From positions 1 through 8,768 of the forward strand of contig JAJXZC010000397.1 in assembly GCA_021780275.1 (NCBI GenBank): a stretch of 8,768 nt of DNA, written 5' to 3'. Both the position numbers and the translations under genes were made by a program. Position 1 is the first letter of the stretch. Each line of letters begins with the position of its first letter. The notes beneath the pieces were generated by a model that was not told the DNA's origin, searched no databases, and saw nothing but the letters and a program-made list of their open reading frames with translations. Of the stretch, positions 1-7,093 are shown one piece after another. The DNA comes from Pseudomonadota bacterium (GTDB taxonomy: Bacteria > Pseudomonadota > Alphaproteobacteria > Parvibaculales > Parvibaculaceae).

Positions 1-29
1 CCGATGATGGCGGCTTGAATCTTGGCCAT
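1..29 (-). CDS. Acetaldehyde dehydrogenase (acylating), N-terminal fragment cut by window edge
   Basis: Only the first nine codons plus two bases lie in the window, reading MAKIQAAII and then a probable Gly. This matches the usual N-terminus of MhpF/BphJ-type acylating acetaldehyde dehydrogenases, where a short Lys-Ile-hydrophobic strand leads into the Rossmann glycine motif. The family converts acetaldehyde, NAD+ and CoA to acetyl-CoA as the last step of meta-cleavage pathways, normally in complex with 4-hydroxy-2-oxovalerate aldolase. The start is supported by AAGGAG at 40-35, six bases upstream and overlapping the end of the hydratase gene, whose stop codon ends 2 bp before this ATG. The call rests on the short N-terminus and on position directly after the hydratase; the rest of the gene is not visible. 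Confidence 0.68.
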
Positions 30-31
30 GG

Positions 32-820
32 TCACTCCTTCGCGAAAGCCGCGCGCACGGAGCCGAGGCCCTCGATCCGCGCTTCGAAAACATCGCCCCA
101 TTTGACCGTCGCCATGGGGCCGAGCGCGCCCGACAGAACCGTGTCGCCCGCGCGCAGCGGACGCCCGACCCGGGCCATGGTCTTGGCCAGCCACAGCATC
201 GCCGACAGAGGATCGCCGAGGCACGCCGCGCCGGCGCCGACAGAGACGGGCTCGCCGGCGCTCTCCATCGTCATGCCGGCGGCGCGCAATTCGAGGTGCT
301 GGAGCTTCTTGGGCGTCGCGCCGAGCACATAGAGGCCGGACGAGGCATTGTCGGCGATGGTGTCGAGAATGCCGATCTTCCAATCGGCGATGCGCGAATC
401 CACCACCTCGATCGCCGGCAGAGCGAAGGCGATCGCGCGGATCACATCGGCGATCGTGAGGCGCTCCTGGTCGAGATCGCGGTCGAGCACGAAGGCGACC
501 TCGGCCTCCACTTTCGGCTGGATCAGCTGCTTGCGGGAAATCTCCCAGCCGTCGGGAACCGCCATGTCGTCGAACAGCATGCCGTAATCCGGCTGATTGA
601 CGCCGAGCTGCTTCTGCACCGCGAGCGAGGTCAGGCCGATCTTGCGGCCCACCAGCCGCCGTCCCGACTCAAGCCCGCGACGCGTGTTGACCTCCTGAAT
701 GCCATAAGCGGCTTCGATTGATCCGTCCGCGATCCTCTCGCGGATCGGCGCGAGTGGGATTCCACGTTCACTCGCGTCCCAGAGCTCCAGGGCGATCGTT
801 TCGTTCACAGCGGCGCTCAT
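32..820 (-). CDS. 2-hydroxypenta-2,4-dienoate hydratase (2-oxopent-4-enoate hydratase)
   Basis: A complete 262-residue protein, the normal length for the MhpD/TodG/BphH/CmtF hydratase family within the fumarylacetoacetate-hydrolase-like superfamily. It hydrates 2-hydroxypenta-2,4-dienoate, the common product of meta-cleavage C-C hydrolases, to 4-hydroxy-2-oxovalerate in the cytoplasm. Visible family features are GRKIGLTS (residues 58-65, with Lys60), the acidic [10 protein letters not shown] block (Glu105 and Glu107), and Glu138 in PAIEVVDSR; the acidic residues are the usual divalent-metal ligands. The start codon overlaps the hydrolase stop as ATGA (820-817), which implies translational coupling and compensates for a weak upstream ribosome binding site. 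The acetaldehyde dehydrogenase follows after 2 bp. The relative 4-oxalocrotonate decarboxylase is a possible confusion, but placement directly after a C-C hydrolase favours the hydratase. Confidence 0.92.
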   Translation of the reverse strand: MSAAVNETIALELWDASERGIPLAPIRERIADGSIEAAYGIQEVNTRRGLESGRRLVGRKIGLTSLAVQKQLGVNQPDYGMLFDDMAVPDGWEISRKQLIQPKVEAEVAFVLDRDLDQERLTIADVIRAIAFALPAIEVVDSRIADWKIGILDTIADNASSGLYVLGATPKKLQHLELRAAGMTMESAGEPVSVGAGAACLGDPLSAMLWLAKTMARVGRPLRAGDTVLSGALGPMATVKWGDVFEARIEGLGSVRAAFAKE

Positions 821-1653
821 TTCACATTCTCGCCGCTTTGGATGAAGTCGCGAACCAATCTAATGAAATCGGCTGTCCGCTCGATCTGGGTCCAATGACC
901 ACACTGACCGAAGACGTGAAGCTGCGAACGGGGTATTAGTTTGTGCAGCCGAATTGACGATTCCAATGGCACGACCTCGTCTTCCCGACCGTGGAAGATC
1001 AGCGTCTCATTCGGCAATTCGGCAAGGAGTTCCTCATCGCTGGCGAGAGCGTCAAGCCAACGCTGATAGGGCTTTGGGAACATAGCCGAAAACGATTCTT
1101 GGAAACCCGGTCGGGTGCTTGCTTCGTAGCGCAACTTCGCAAGTTCATCTGTGACGAGCGTGCGATCGTAGGCGAAAATGTCGAGCAGCTTACGCATAGC
1201 CTCGATTGTAGGCTGGTAACCCCACACAGCCGCCAAGCCGTCCGTCACCGGCCATTTCAAGCCTGCGGCGCCCATCAACACGATTTTCCCAACACGCGCG
1301 GGATGTTGCAGCGCCAGCGCTAACGCGATAGCACCGCCGAAGGAGTTACCGACGAAATGGGCCTTCTCGATGTTGAGCGCGTCGAGTAGGTCGACGACCT
1401 GTTTAACCCAAGCGTCCTTGCCATATGCGATGCTCGCAGGCCTGTCCGTATAACCAAACCCCACCATATCCGGGGCGACGACGCGGAATGTTTTCGATAG
1501 TTCCGGAATGACGAGCCGCCAGTTGGCCCAAGCTGTCACGCCAGGCCCTGAGCCGTGGATAAAGACCACCGGATCGCCGGAGCCGACATCGTGAACATTC
1601 GTTTGAAAACCGCCCGTTTTCACGGAATGGGCGACTTCGGGCGTCGATTGCAT
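817..1653 (-). CDS. meta-cleavage product C-C hydrolase (alpha/beta hydrolase; CmtE/CumD/TodF/BphD family)
   Basis: A complete 278-residue alpha/beta-hydrolase, typical in length for 2-hydroxy-6-oxo-hexadienoate hydrolases. It cleaves the ring-opened meta-cleavage product into a carboxylic acid (isobutyrate if the substrate is cumate- or cumene-like) and 2-hydroxypenta-2,4-dienoate. The catalytic triad is visible: Ser104 in the nucleophile elbow GNSFGG, Asp225 in GREDEVVP and His253 in GQCGHW. The family oxyanion motif [13 protein letters not shown] starts at residue 33. GGAGG at 1664-1660, six bases before the ATG, fixes the start. A 57-bp gap separates it from the extradiol dioxygenase upstream; nothing in that gap looks like a separate promoter. 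The class is certain; the side chain it accepts is not. Confidence 0.93.
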   Translation of the reverse strand: MQSTPEVAHSVKTGGFQTNVHDVGSGDPVVFIHGSGPGVTAWANWRLVIPELSKTFRVVAPDMVGFGYTDRPASIAYGKDAWVKQVVDLLDALNIEKAHFVGNSFGGAIALALALQHPARVGKIVLMGAAGLKWPVTDGLAAVWGYQPTIEAMRKLLDIFAYDRTLVTDELAKLRYEASTRPGFQESFSAMFPKPYQRWLDALASDEELLAELPNETLIFHGREDEVVPLESSIRLHKLIPRSQLHVFGQCGHWTQIERTADFIRLVRDFIQSGENVK

Positions 1654-1710
1654 TTACATCCTCCAGTAGGAGCGGGCTACCCGCCGAGAAATTCAACGTA
1701 TTGGCGCGTT

Positions 1711-2565
1711 TCAGGCGCCGGGGATCAGACGTCCAGGCTCTGCGCCCCACATGCAAAAGCTGAAAGGCTCCCGCGCGAATTGCCGCGGACGATGTGCTGC
1801 TTCGTCGATTTCACCGACGCCGCACGAAAATTCGAAAACCTGGCCATCAGGCCCGACGAAATAGAGAAAACGGGCTCCGGACGTGGGGTGACGCCCTGGG
1901 CCGAAAACGATGGGAACATTCCACTTTTGCAACAAGTAGTAAGAACGCATCACATCGTCGACCGTCTCGACCTGATGGTTGATATGCTGAATCCCTGATC
2001 GATCCGCTTTAACCAGCGCAAGCGTGTGATGAGTTCGATTGATACGCATCAATGGAATATCGGCGATGCGATCGCTTACCCGCGCATTGCAGATCGTTGT
2101 CCAGAATTTTTCGTCGCGGACTGGATCCTTCGAGTAAAGTCCGACGTGGTTAAATCCCGTGATGCCGGCATCGCGCCCCGGGAAATAGCGCCGCCCACTC
2201 TTCTGAGGGCGAGTAACCAGCTCGACATGGTTGCCACTCGGGCAATGAAAGGCGATGAACTCATGAACGCACCGGATTTCCGCTTCTTCGCGGGTGCCGT
2301 GGCGAACGGCATAGCCCGCCGCCTCCAGCGCGTCGCCGGCTGCCGTCAAGGCGGCGGCGCTTTCCACCTCAAATCCGATAATCTGATCCGTAGGATCGCC
2401 TTCGAAATAGCATAGCGAATGGGCGCGAGCATCTGAGCGTAGATAAAGAGAATTCTTGCCTCTGCTTCCAACCTGAAGGCCAATTACGTCCACCGCGAAT
2501 TTCTCGGTGCCGACAAGGTCTTTCGTCCCGAGACGGACATAGGTCAAATCGTTCAATTCGATCAT
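1711..2565 (-). CDS. Extradiol ring-cleavage dioxygenase, type I (VOC fold), catalytically intact
   Basis: A complete 284-residue two-domain vicinal-oxygen-chelate protein. It cleaves a catechol next to, but outside, the hydroxyl pair using Fe(II) or Mn(II) and O2. The 2-His-1-Glu metal site is present: His140 (GFNHVGL), His194 (GIQHINHQV) and Glu245 (QVFEFSCG). The supporting active-site residues His179/180, His226 (GRHP) and Tyr235 are also there. The stretch from His226 to Glu245 nearly fits the extradiol signature, with Gly238 where Asp, Glu, Asn, Thr or Ala is usual. It overlaps the upstream degenerate paralogue as ATGA (2565-2562), so the two are translationally coupled. Context suggests an alkyl- or carboxy-catechol, as in 2,3-dihydroxy-p-cumate or 2,3-dihydroxybenzoate 3,4-dioxygenases. 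The fold and chemistry are secure; the substrate is inferred. Confidence 0.9.
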   Translation of the reverse strand: MIELNDLTYVRLGTKDLVGTEKFAVDVIGLQVGSRGKNSLYLRSDARAHSLCYFEGDPTDQIIGFEVESAAALTAAGDALEAAGYAVRHGTREEAEIRCVHEFIAFHCPSGNHVELVTRPQKSGRRYFPGRDAGITGFNHVGLYSKDPVRDEKFWTTICNARVSDRIADIPLMRINRTHHTLALVKADRSGIQHINHQVETVDDVMRSYYLLQKWNVPIVFGPGRHPTSGARFLYFVGPDGQVFEFSCGVGEIDEAAHRPRQFAREPFSFCMWGAEPGRLIPGA

Positions 2566-3461
2566 ATCGCGGTCTCCTGTCTAAATGCATGCGCTTGCCC
2601 CGGGATCGGAGCGAGATCCGGCTCGTCCAGGCATTCGCTACCCCACGCGCACAAAGAATCCGCGTTGCGCGCGAATTGACGTGGACGATCGCGCGTTGGA
2701 TCGATCGTTCTCATTTCAGCGACGAAGGAAAACAAGGTCTCACATGGTGAAAAGAAATGCAGAAAGACCTGGCCGGAAGCGCATTCTCGTCCCGGCCCCT
2801 GCGCGATCCTCACTTGTCGCGACGAAATGAAATGATGATTCCGCATGACGTCGTCGAGCGAAGCGACTTCGAAGGCTATATTGAGCAGGCCCGTCCGCTG
2901 CGATGGATAGAGCGCGATACGGTGATGCCTCTCGTCGATCGAGAGATAGGCGATGTCGCCGACACGGTCGCTAACGCGTGTTCCCGGCAGCGACGACCAA
3001 AACAACAAGTCTCGCTCGATGTCGACGGATCTCAAGCCGACGCCTTGGAAGTCAACAACGCCGGCGTCGCGAGAAGGAAAGAAGCGTCGCGCGCTGACCT
3101 GCGGCCGCGTTACGAACTCGATCCGATTGCCTGAGGCGTCGAAGGCGACCAAAGCGCGATGTACCGCGCGCGATTTGGTGAAGGCCTGATCGGCGAAATA
3201 GCAGTCGAAGCCATTTGCGTTTAACAGTTTCGCCGTATGGTCGATTTCTTCGTCATCGACACACAGCCCAAGGCTCGACGCCTGTTCGCATTGCTGAAAA
3301 ACAAGGCTGTAAGTGCGTTCGTCGGATCGAAAAGCGAGGGCGCCCTCGCCGACTTCGACCTCCTCGAGTCCGATGATGTCCAAGGCGAAAGCGCGCGCTG
3401 AAGGGAGATCCTTCGCCGGCAAACACGCATAAGCCAAGGATAGCGAAGCGGTGCGGCTCAT
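2562..3461 (-). CDS. Degenerate extradiol dioxygenase paralogue (VOC fold) lacking the metal ligands
   Basis: A 299-residue protein that aligns without gaps to residues 1-275 of the neighbouring extradiol dioxygenase. Shared blocks include VTRPQ (117-121), RDAG (131-134), RVSDR (162-166), HH (179-180) and RPRQFAR (259-265). The active site is gone: the positions of His140, His194 and Glu245 hold Gly140, Asn194 and Ser245, and His226 and Tyr235 are Glu226 and His235. Only the His179/180 pair survives. It should therefore not bind iron or cleave rings in the known way. The reading frame is intact and it has a C-terminal tail about 15 residues longer than the active copy. I chose the start at 3461 because it overlaps the regulator stop as ATGA (3461-3458) and matches the paralogue N-terminus; an in-frame ATG at 3524 lies inside the regulator gene. 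The role is unknown: a partner subunit, product binder or regulatory protein are possibilities. Confidence 0.85.
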   Translation of the reverse strand: MSRTASLSLAYACLPAKDLPSARAFALDIIGLEEVEVGEGALAFRSDERTYSLVFQQCEQASSLGLCVDDEEIDHTAKLLNANGFDCYFADQAFTKSRAVHRALVAFDASGNRIEFVTRPQVSARRFFPSRDAGVVDFQGVGLRSVDIERDLLFWSSLPGTRVSDRVGDIAYLSIDERHHRIALYPSQRTGLLNIAFEVASLDDVMRNHHFISSRQVRIAQGPGRECASGQVFLHFFSPCETLFSFVAEMRTIDPTRDRPRQFARNADSLCAWGSECLDEPDLAPIPGQAHAFRQETAI

Positions 3462-4168
3462 TCGCGGCGCCCCTTCTGTTCTGACCGATGACGCTCGATC
3501 AGCAACCCGACCATCTCTTCCCACAGGGCCATGTAGCGCTTTTGGCCTTCCTCGTCCGAATCCCAGAGACGTCGAATAGCGAAACCGCGAATGAGGCCAA
3601 AACTCATGGTGATGACGTCGCCAGCAACTTCTTTGGGAAATCCAGCGGCGATCATCGCATCACGCCAAGCTCGCTCAACGGGCAGCCGCGCCTCACGGGA
3701 AATATTGAGGACGGCTTCGCGTACCCCCGATGGAGGCTGGGTCGAGAGAACAATATTGATCGCGATCAAGAAATGGTCACTGAAGAAGAAGGCCTTCGCG
3801 TCGTCGATCGCCAGCCTGAGGACCTGATGGGGCGTGGCGCCTTCTGTCGTCCGGTTGCGGCTGCTCCCGCTGGCCTCGCCAAAGCAATGTTCGATCACGG
3901 CGACAACCAGTGCGTCCTTATGCGGAAAGTGATGCTGTTGCGCGCCGACGGAGACGCCCGCTTCCGACGCGACATCGGCAACGCGCAATTCGGCATAGCC
4001 TTTGCGCGCGATGAGACGCGCGGCAGCTTCGAGGATGCGCCTCTTCGTCTCCTCGCTGCGCTCGATCTGCGACCGGCGTACGCGCGGGGAAGACGGCGCC
4101 CAATCGGCAGCAATGGACGGTGCCGCTGCCAGATCATGTTCAGCCATTTGAGGGCTAGACTTCGACAT
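3458..4168 (-). CDS. TetR-family transcriptional regulator, CymR-like
   Basis: A 236-residue regulator with an N-terminal TetR helix-turn-helix. After an unusually long lead of about 36 residues come RRILEAAARLIARKGYAEL (residues 43-61) and the recognition-helix region AGVSVGAQQHHFPHK (70-84). From memory, CymR, the p-cumate repressor, has the closely similar AGVSRGAQSHHFP block, and the likeness continues into the ligand domain (DDAKAFFFSDHF here; RGFAIRRLW here versus RGLAVRSLW). This is a recalled comparison, not a computed one. The start at 4168 has GGAG six bases upstream and overlaps the ferredoxin gene by 14 bp; ATGs at 4186 and 4147 are alternatives. Its place inside the operon means it is probably made with the enzymes. 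Its likely target is the palindrome over the operon promoter at 8430-8460, from which an aromatic effector would release it. Confidence 0.87.
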   Translation of the reverse strand: MSKSSPQMAEHDLAAAPSIAADWAPSSPRVRRSQIERSEETKRRILEAAARLIARKGYAELRVADVASEAGVSVGAQQHHFPHKDALVVAVIEHCFGEASGSSRNRTTEGATPHQVLRLAIDDAKAFFFSDHFLIAINIVLSTQPPSGVREAVLNISREARLPVERAWRDAMIAAGFPKEVAGDVITMSFGLIRGFAIRRLWDSDEEGQKRYMALWEEMVGLLIERHRSEQKGRRE

Positions 4169-4475
4169 AGAGCACTCCATCCTCAATATGCACGGGATAG
4201 ATCTTCAGCGGAATCTCGCAGGGCATGGCGGTTGGTGCACCGTTCCTGATATCGAAAGAGCCGAAATGCCAACTGCACTCGATTTCGCAGCCGCTGAGCG
4301 TACCCTCCTCAGTCAGCGAAACGTCGCCATGCGTGCAACGATCATCGGTCGCGTAGAACTTTCCGCCGACCCGATAGACCGCGATCGCGTGATCGTCAGA
4401 AAGCTGCGCTTGGCGCATATCGCCTTCCTCGAGTTCTTCCGCCGGGAATAGTTTCACTAACGCCATGTTCTGCAT
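4155..4475 (-). CDS. Rieske [2Fe-2S] ferredoxin of ring-hydroxylating dioxygenase
   Basis: A 106-residue protein of the BphA3/CmtAd class, soluble and without a signal peptide. It carries single electrons from the NADH-dependent reductase to the oxygenase alpha subunit. The Rieske cluster motif is complete: Cys47-x-His49, 17 residues, Cys67-x2-His70 (CTHGDVSL and ECSWHFGSF). An extra cysteine (Cys63) sits between the two ligand pairs. The start is either 4475, with GAGAAG directly upstream, or the in-frame ATG at 4466; the second gives a 103-residue protein closer to typical family N-termini. The gene lies 12 bp after the dehydrogenase, so it is separated from the oxygenase subunits it serves, and its end overlaps the regulator start. 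Confidence 0.93.
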   Translation of the reverse strand: MQNMALVKLFPAEELEEGDMRQAQLSDDHAIAVYRVGGKFYATDDRCTHGDVSLTEEGTLSGCEIECSWHFGSFDIRNGAPTAMPCEIPLKIYPVHIEDGVLYVEV

Positions 4476-4487
4476 CTTCTCACCACG

Positions 4488-5249
4488 TCAAAGCATTGTG
4501 CTGCCGCCATTCACGCTGATCACCTGACCGGTGACGAAACTCGCCTCGTCACGCGCCAGATAGCTTACCATCGAAGCGACCTCCGCTACTTCCGCCGGCC
4601 GCCCCATCGGGATGACGCTGAGGAATTTCTGCGCTAGCGAGGGCGCCTTCCGTTCAAAATCGCTCAGCTGCGGGGTGTTCACTGCACATGGCGCGACCGT
4701 GTTCACTGTAATTCCATCCAGCACGAATTCGCGTGCGAGCCCCGTGGTCAAGGCGTGAACGCCGCCTTTGGCGGCGTTATAGGCCGCATGACTCCACAGA
4801 CCGTTGCGCACGCTGTCGGCGCCCAGATTGACGATGCGGCCATAGCCTTGGCGCTTCATGATCGGCAGAACGTGCCAGCACGCCCAGAGCGCGGTCCAGA
4901 GATTGCGATCTATGGTCGCGCGCAGTGTCTCCGGCGTCTGGTCGAGGAAAGGCAGGATCACACCGCCGCCGGCGTTGTTGACCAGAATATGGATCGCTCC
5001 ATGGGCCGCCATAGCCTGGTCAACAAGGCTGCGCGAAATCTCCTGTTTCGAAAGATCGCCTGCGACGACGACCGGCGCCCGGCCATCGGCGCGCGTTAAG
5101 TCCAAAGTCGCCTCGCCAAGTGCTCCGGCGTCGACGTCCGACAAGACCAGTTTGGCGCCGTCGTCAGCGAGACGTTGCGCGATGGCGAAACCGATGCCGC
5201 GTGCTGCGCCGGTCACAATGGCGACCTTTCCTGCCAATGGCCTGTCCAT
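4488..5249 (-). CDS. cis-dihydrodiol dehydrogenase (SDR family; CmtB/BenD-like)
   Basis: A 253-residue classical short-chain dehydrogenase. It oxidises the cis-dihydrodiol made by the dioxygenase to a catechol with NAD+. Visible are the cofactor motif TGAARGIG (13-20), Asp38 after the second strand (NAD preference), NNAG (91-94), Asn116 and the catalytic Tyr157-x3-Lys161 (YNAAK). The usual catalytic Ser, 13 residues before the Tyr, is Ala144 here; the nearest serine is Ser146 in GADSVRNG. The ATG at 5249 is chosen because SDR homology begins there; the frame stays open upstream to 5453 but overlaps the beta subunit gene. GGAG lies 12 bases upstream, further than ideal, with a G-run closer. 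The gene is preceded by a 64-bp gap holding a strong hairpin. If the diol carries a carboxylate on an oxidised carbon, this step could also release CO2, as in BenD. Confidence 0.88.
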   Translation of the reverse strand: MDRPLAGKVAIVTGAARGIGFAIAQRLADDGAKLVLSDVDAGALGEATLDLTRADGRAPVVVAGDLSKQEISRSLVDQAMAAHGAIHILVNNAGGGVILPFLDQTPETLRATIDRNLWTALWACWHVLPIMKRQGYGRIVNLGADSVRNGLWSHAAYNAAKGGVHALTTGLAREFVLDGITVNTVAPCAVNTPQLSDFERKAPSLAQKFLSVIPMGRPAEVAEVASMVSYLARDEASFVTGQVISVNGGSTML

Positions 5250-5270
5250 GGACCCCCCGTTTCTCCTATG

Positions 5271-5301
5271 AAGGCCTCGCCGCGCCGGGCAGCGAGGCCT
5301 T
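5271..5301 (-). other. Intercistronic stem-loop between the beta subunit and dehydrogenase genes
   Basis: A perfect 10-bp inverted repeat, AAGGCCTCGC at 5271-5280 and GCGAGGCCTT at 5292-5301, with an 11-nt loop. It falls in the only sizeable gap among the first five genes, just after the beta subunit stop. No T-run follows on the minus strand, so it does not look like a simple intrinsic terminator. It may protect the upstream oxygenase mRNA, mark a processing site or damp translation of the dehydrogenase, whose ribosome binding site begins just downstream. The function is inferred. Confidence 0.6.
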
Positions 5302-5313
5302 GAAGTCGGCCGC

Positions 5314-5817
5314 TCAAAGGATAAAACTGACACGCCCCTGTGAGCGAAGACCGTCCGACGCAAGCACCGAACGCTTTTCGCGGATGCAGATCTTGCCGTC
5401 GCGGACGACAAGCCGGTAATAACCTGTTCCGAAATAGACGTCCGTGACGGCAAATTTGGTACGGTAGGTCGCGAAGGCCGCGCTCACGAAGGCTTCATCG
5501 CCATTGCGCTCGATGATGCGAACATTGCTCACCAAATGGCAGATCTTCGAGCGCGGGAACTCGACATGCGCCGTGCGCTTCAACAAGCGCTTGACTCGCT
5601 CGCCGAGCCTATAGTGGTCGTCCGCGATATAGAACAGATTATTGTCGGGACTGGCCATGGGATCGACGTCGGTCGACGGGACGTAATAGACGCCATCTTC
5701 CGTGAACAGATCGAACCATTCATTTAATTTCCAGCTGTCGATCAGACTCGCCTCATAGAACAAGAAATCCTCGACATCGACACGGCTGAGAGTGTCCAGT
5801 TGCAACAAGGCGCTCAT
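5314..5817 (-). CDS. Ring-hydroxylating dioxygenase, beta (small) subunit
   Basis: A 167-residue protein of the NTF2/SnoaL-like beta-subunit family that packs with the alpha subunit as an alpha3beta3 oxygenase. Family features are FLFYEASLIDSWKLNEWFDL near the N-terminus, then DGVYYVPS, the conserved RTAHVEFPRSKICHLVSNVRI-type core (written here only in outline), and the closing SQGRVSFIL typical of these subunits. The beta subunit is mostly structural and holds no metal. The start at 5817 overlaps the alpha stop as ATGA (5817-5814), with GGAG seven bases upstream. An ATG ten codons earlier lies inside the alpha gene and adds residues unlike the family. Length is normal. Confidence 0.93.
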   Translation of the reverse strand: MSALLQLDTLSRVDVEDFLFYEASLIDSWKLNEWFDLFTEDGVYYVPSTDVDPMASPDNNLFYIADDHYRLGERVKRLLKRTAHVEFPRSKICHLVSNVRIIERNGDEAFVSAAFATYRTKFAVTDVYFGTGYYRLVVRDGKICIREKRSVLASDGLRSQGRVSFIL

Positions 5818-7076
5818 CTCTCGACTCCTTCCATGCGACGGCTCCATTCCTTCCAGTAGGCGCGCATTTGCGCCTCGTCGTCATAGGACGGAACCTCTTT
5901 CCCCATGCCCTTGGAAATATCGTTGAACGCGACTTCCTTCATGTTCGAGAAGCCCGCCTGGCACTGCTCGAGCGCCTCGATGTCATCCGGCGTTGCGAAG
6001 CCGCCCGGGCCGAGGAATTCAAGGAAATTGTGCAACCGGACCCTACGATCGTCCGCGTTTTCATCCGCGGGGGCGAGCGCCCAAGCGTTGACCGACATTT
6101 GGTCGGCCGACTCGGGGTAGAAGGTCCGCACCGTGATCGCCATGATGTCGTTCACGACGAGGTTCGGAAAAATATGCATGTTCCGGTTGGTGAAGGCCAT
6201 ACGGTCGGCGCGTTCCTTGCCATGGCGTTCGACCAGCTTGTCGTAGATGGCTTCGATGCGCTTCTTGCCGTCCTCGCCCCACGCGGGAATCCATTGCGCG
6301 ACGGGGCGACCCCATGGCGCACGATATTCCACCACGCCATGACCATTGCCGAGGTCGCGCGCGATCCCTTCGAGCTTGATCGGAACGAGGCCGCCGGTCG
6401 TGCCCTTCAAATATTCGAGATAGGTCGAATGGTTGATTGACGCGTGGTAGCCGTCATAGCTGTTCTCGGCGAGCAGCTTGAAATTGGCGCGGATGGAATA
6501 CTCCTGCGTTCCTCCAACCACTTCCATGCCGACATCGGATTGATCTGCGATCAGATCGAGATATTCCTTCGCCCCGGCGAGATAAGCCGACAGAGAGCCG
6601 GCATTCTGGTCGAAGTTGACGAAATAGAATCCCCGATACTGGTCGAAATTTGGCGCAGGAGTGAGGCTCGTTTGCGCGCGCTCCATATAATCGGCTGGAT
6701 AGCCTTCTTTGCCGGGCAGATCGCGAATTTTGCCATCAAGACCAAAGACCCAACCGTGGTAGAAGCACTGGAAGGATTTGGCGTTGCCGTTGCGTTCACG
6801 GCAGACACTTGCGCCGCGATGCGGGCAGGAATTGAGCAGCGCGTGAAAGACGTTCTTGGTGTCGCGCGTGAACAACAGCTTACGGCCACCGACAGAGCGT
6901 GTGACGAAGTCGCCCGCCTTTTTCAGCTCACTGGCATGGCCGACATACAGCCAGCATTTGTCGAATATATTCGCGATTTCGGCCTTGTGAATCTCCGGCG
7001 AGGAATAAGCCTGCCGGGCGACGGTGAAGCTTCGCTGCCCTTCGTCGATGTTGACAATCTTTTGCTCAGGCGGCAT
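5814..7076 (-). CDS. Aromatic ring-hydroxylating dioxygenase, alpha (large) subunit, Rieske non-haem iron
   Basis: A 420-residue catalytic subunit. The N-terminal Rieske domain carries Cys84-x-His86, 17 residues, Cys104-x2-His107 (CPHRG and CFYHGW). The C-terminal catalytic domain has the mononuclear iron site: bridging Asp208, His211 and His216 in NSYDGYHASINH, with the third ligand probably Asp364 or Asp365 in ATPDDIEALE. It inserts both atoms of O2 into an aromatic ring to give a cis-dihydrodiol. The sequence style and the GFYFVNFD block are those of the benzoate/p-cumate/anthranilate group rather than the biphenyl/toluene group. I judge p-cumate-like most likely because of the regulator and operator, but the substrate is not proven. 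The start is supported by GGAGG and AAGG just upstream, and the reductase gene ends 17 bp before it. Confidence 0.94.
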   Translation of the reverse strand: MPPEQKIVNIDEGQRSFTVARQAYSSPEIHKAEIANIFDKCWLYVGHASELKKAGDFVTRSVGGRKLLFTRDTKNVFHALLNSCPHRGASVCRERNGNAKSFQCFYHGWVFGLDGKIRDLPGKEGYPADYMERAQTSLTPAPNFDQYRGFYFVNFDQNAGSLSAYLAGAKEYLDLIADQSDVGMEVVGGTQEYSIRANFKLLAENSYDGYHASINHSTYLEYLKGTTGGLVPIKLEGIARDLGNGHGVVEYRAPWGRPVAQWIPAWGEDGKKRIEAIYDKLVERHGKERADRMAFTNRNMHIFPNLVVNDIMAITVRTFYPESADQMSVNAWALAPADENADDRRVRLHNFLEFLGPGGFATPDDIEALEQCQAGFSNMKEVAFNDISKGMGKEVPSYDDEAQMRAYWKEWSRRMEGVER

Positions 7077-7093
7077 TGCAGCCTTCCTCCCTG

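Noticed and set aside
1654..1710. 57-bp gap before the hydrolase gene as a possible internal promoter or terminator
   Set aside because: It contains a good ribosome binding site, but I see no convincing -35/-10 pair or stem-loop.
3488..4249. Plus-strand open frame of 253 codons opposite the regulator gene
   Set aside because: It is antisense to the TetR and ferredoxin genes, has no recognisable domain, and is explained by high GC and the codon pattern of the real genes.
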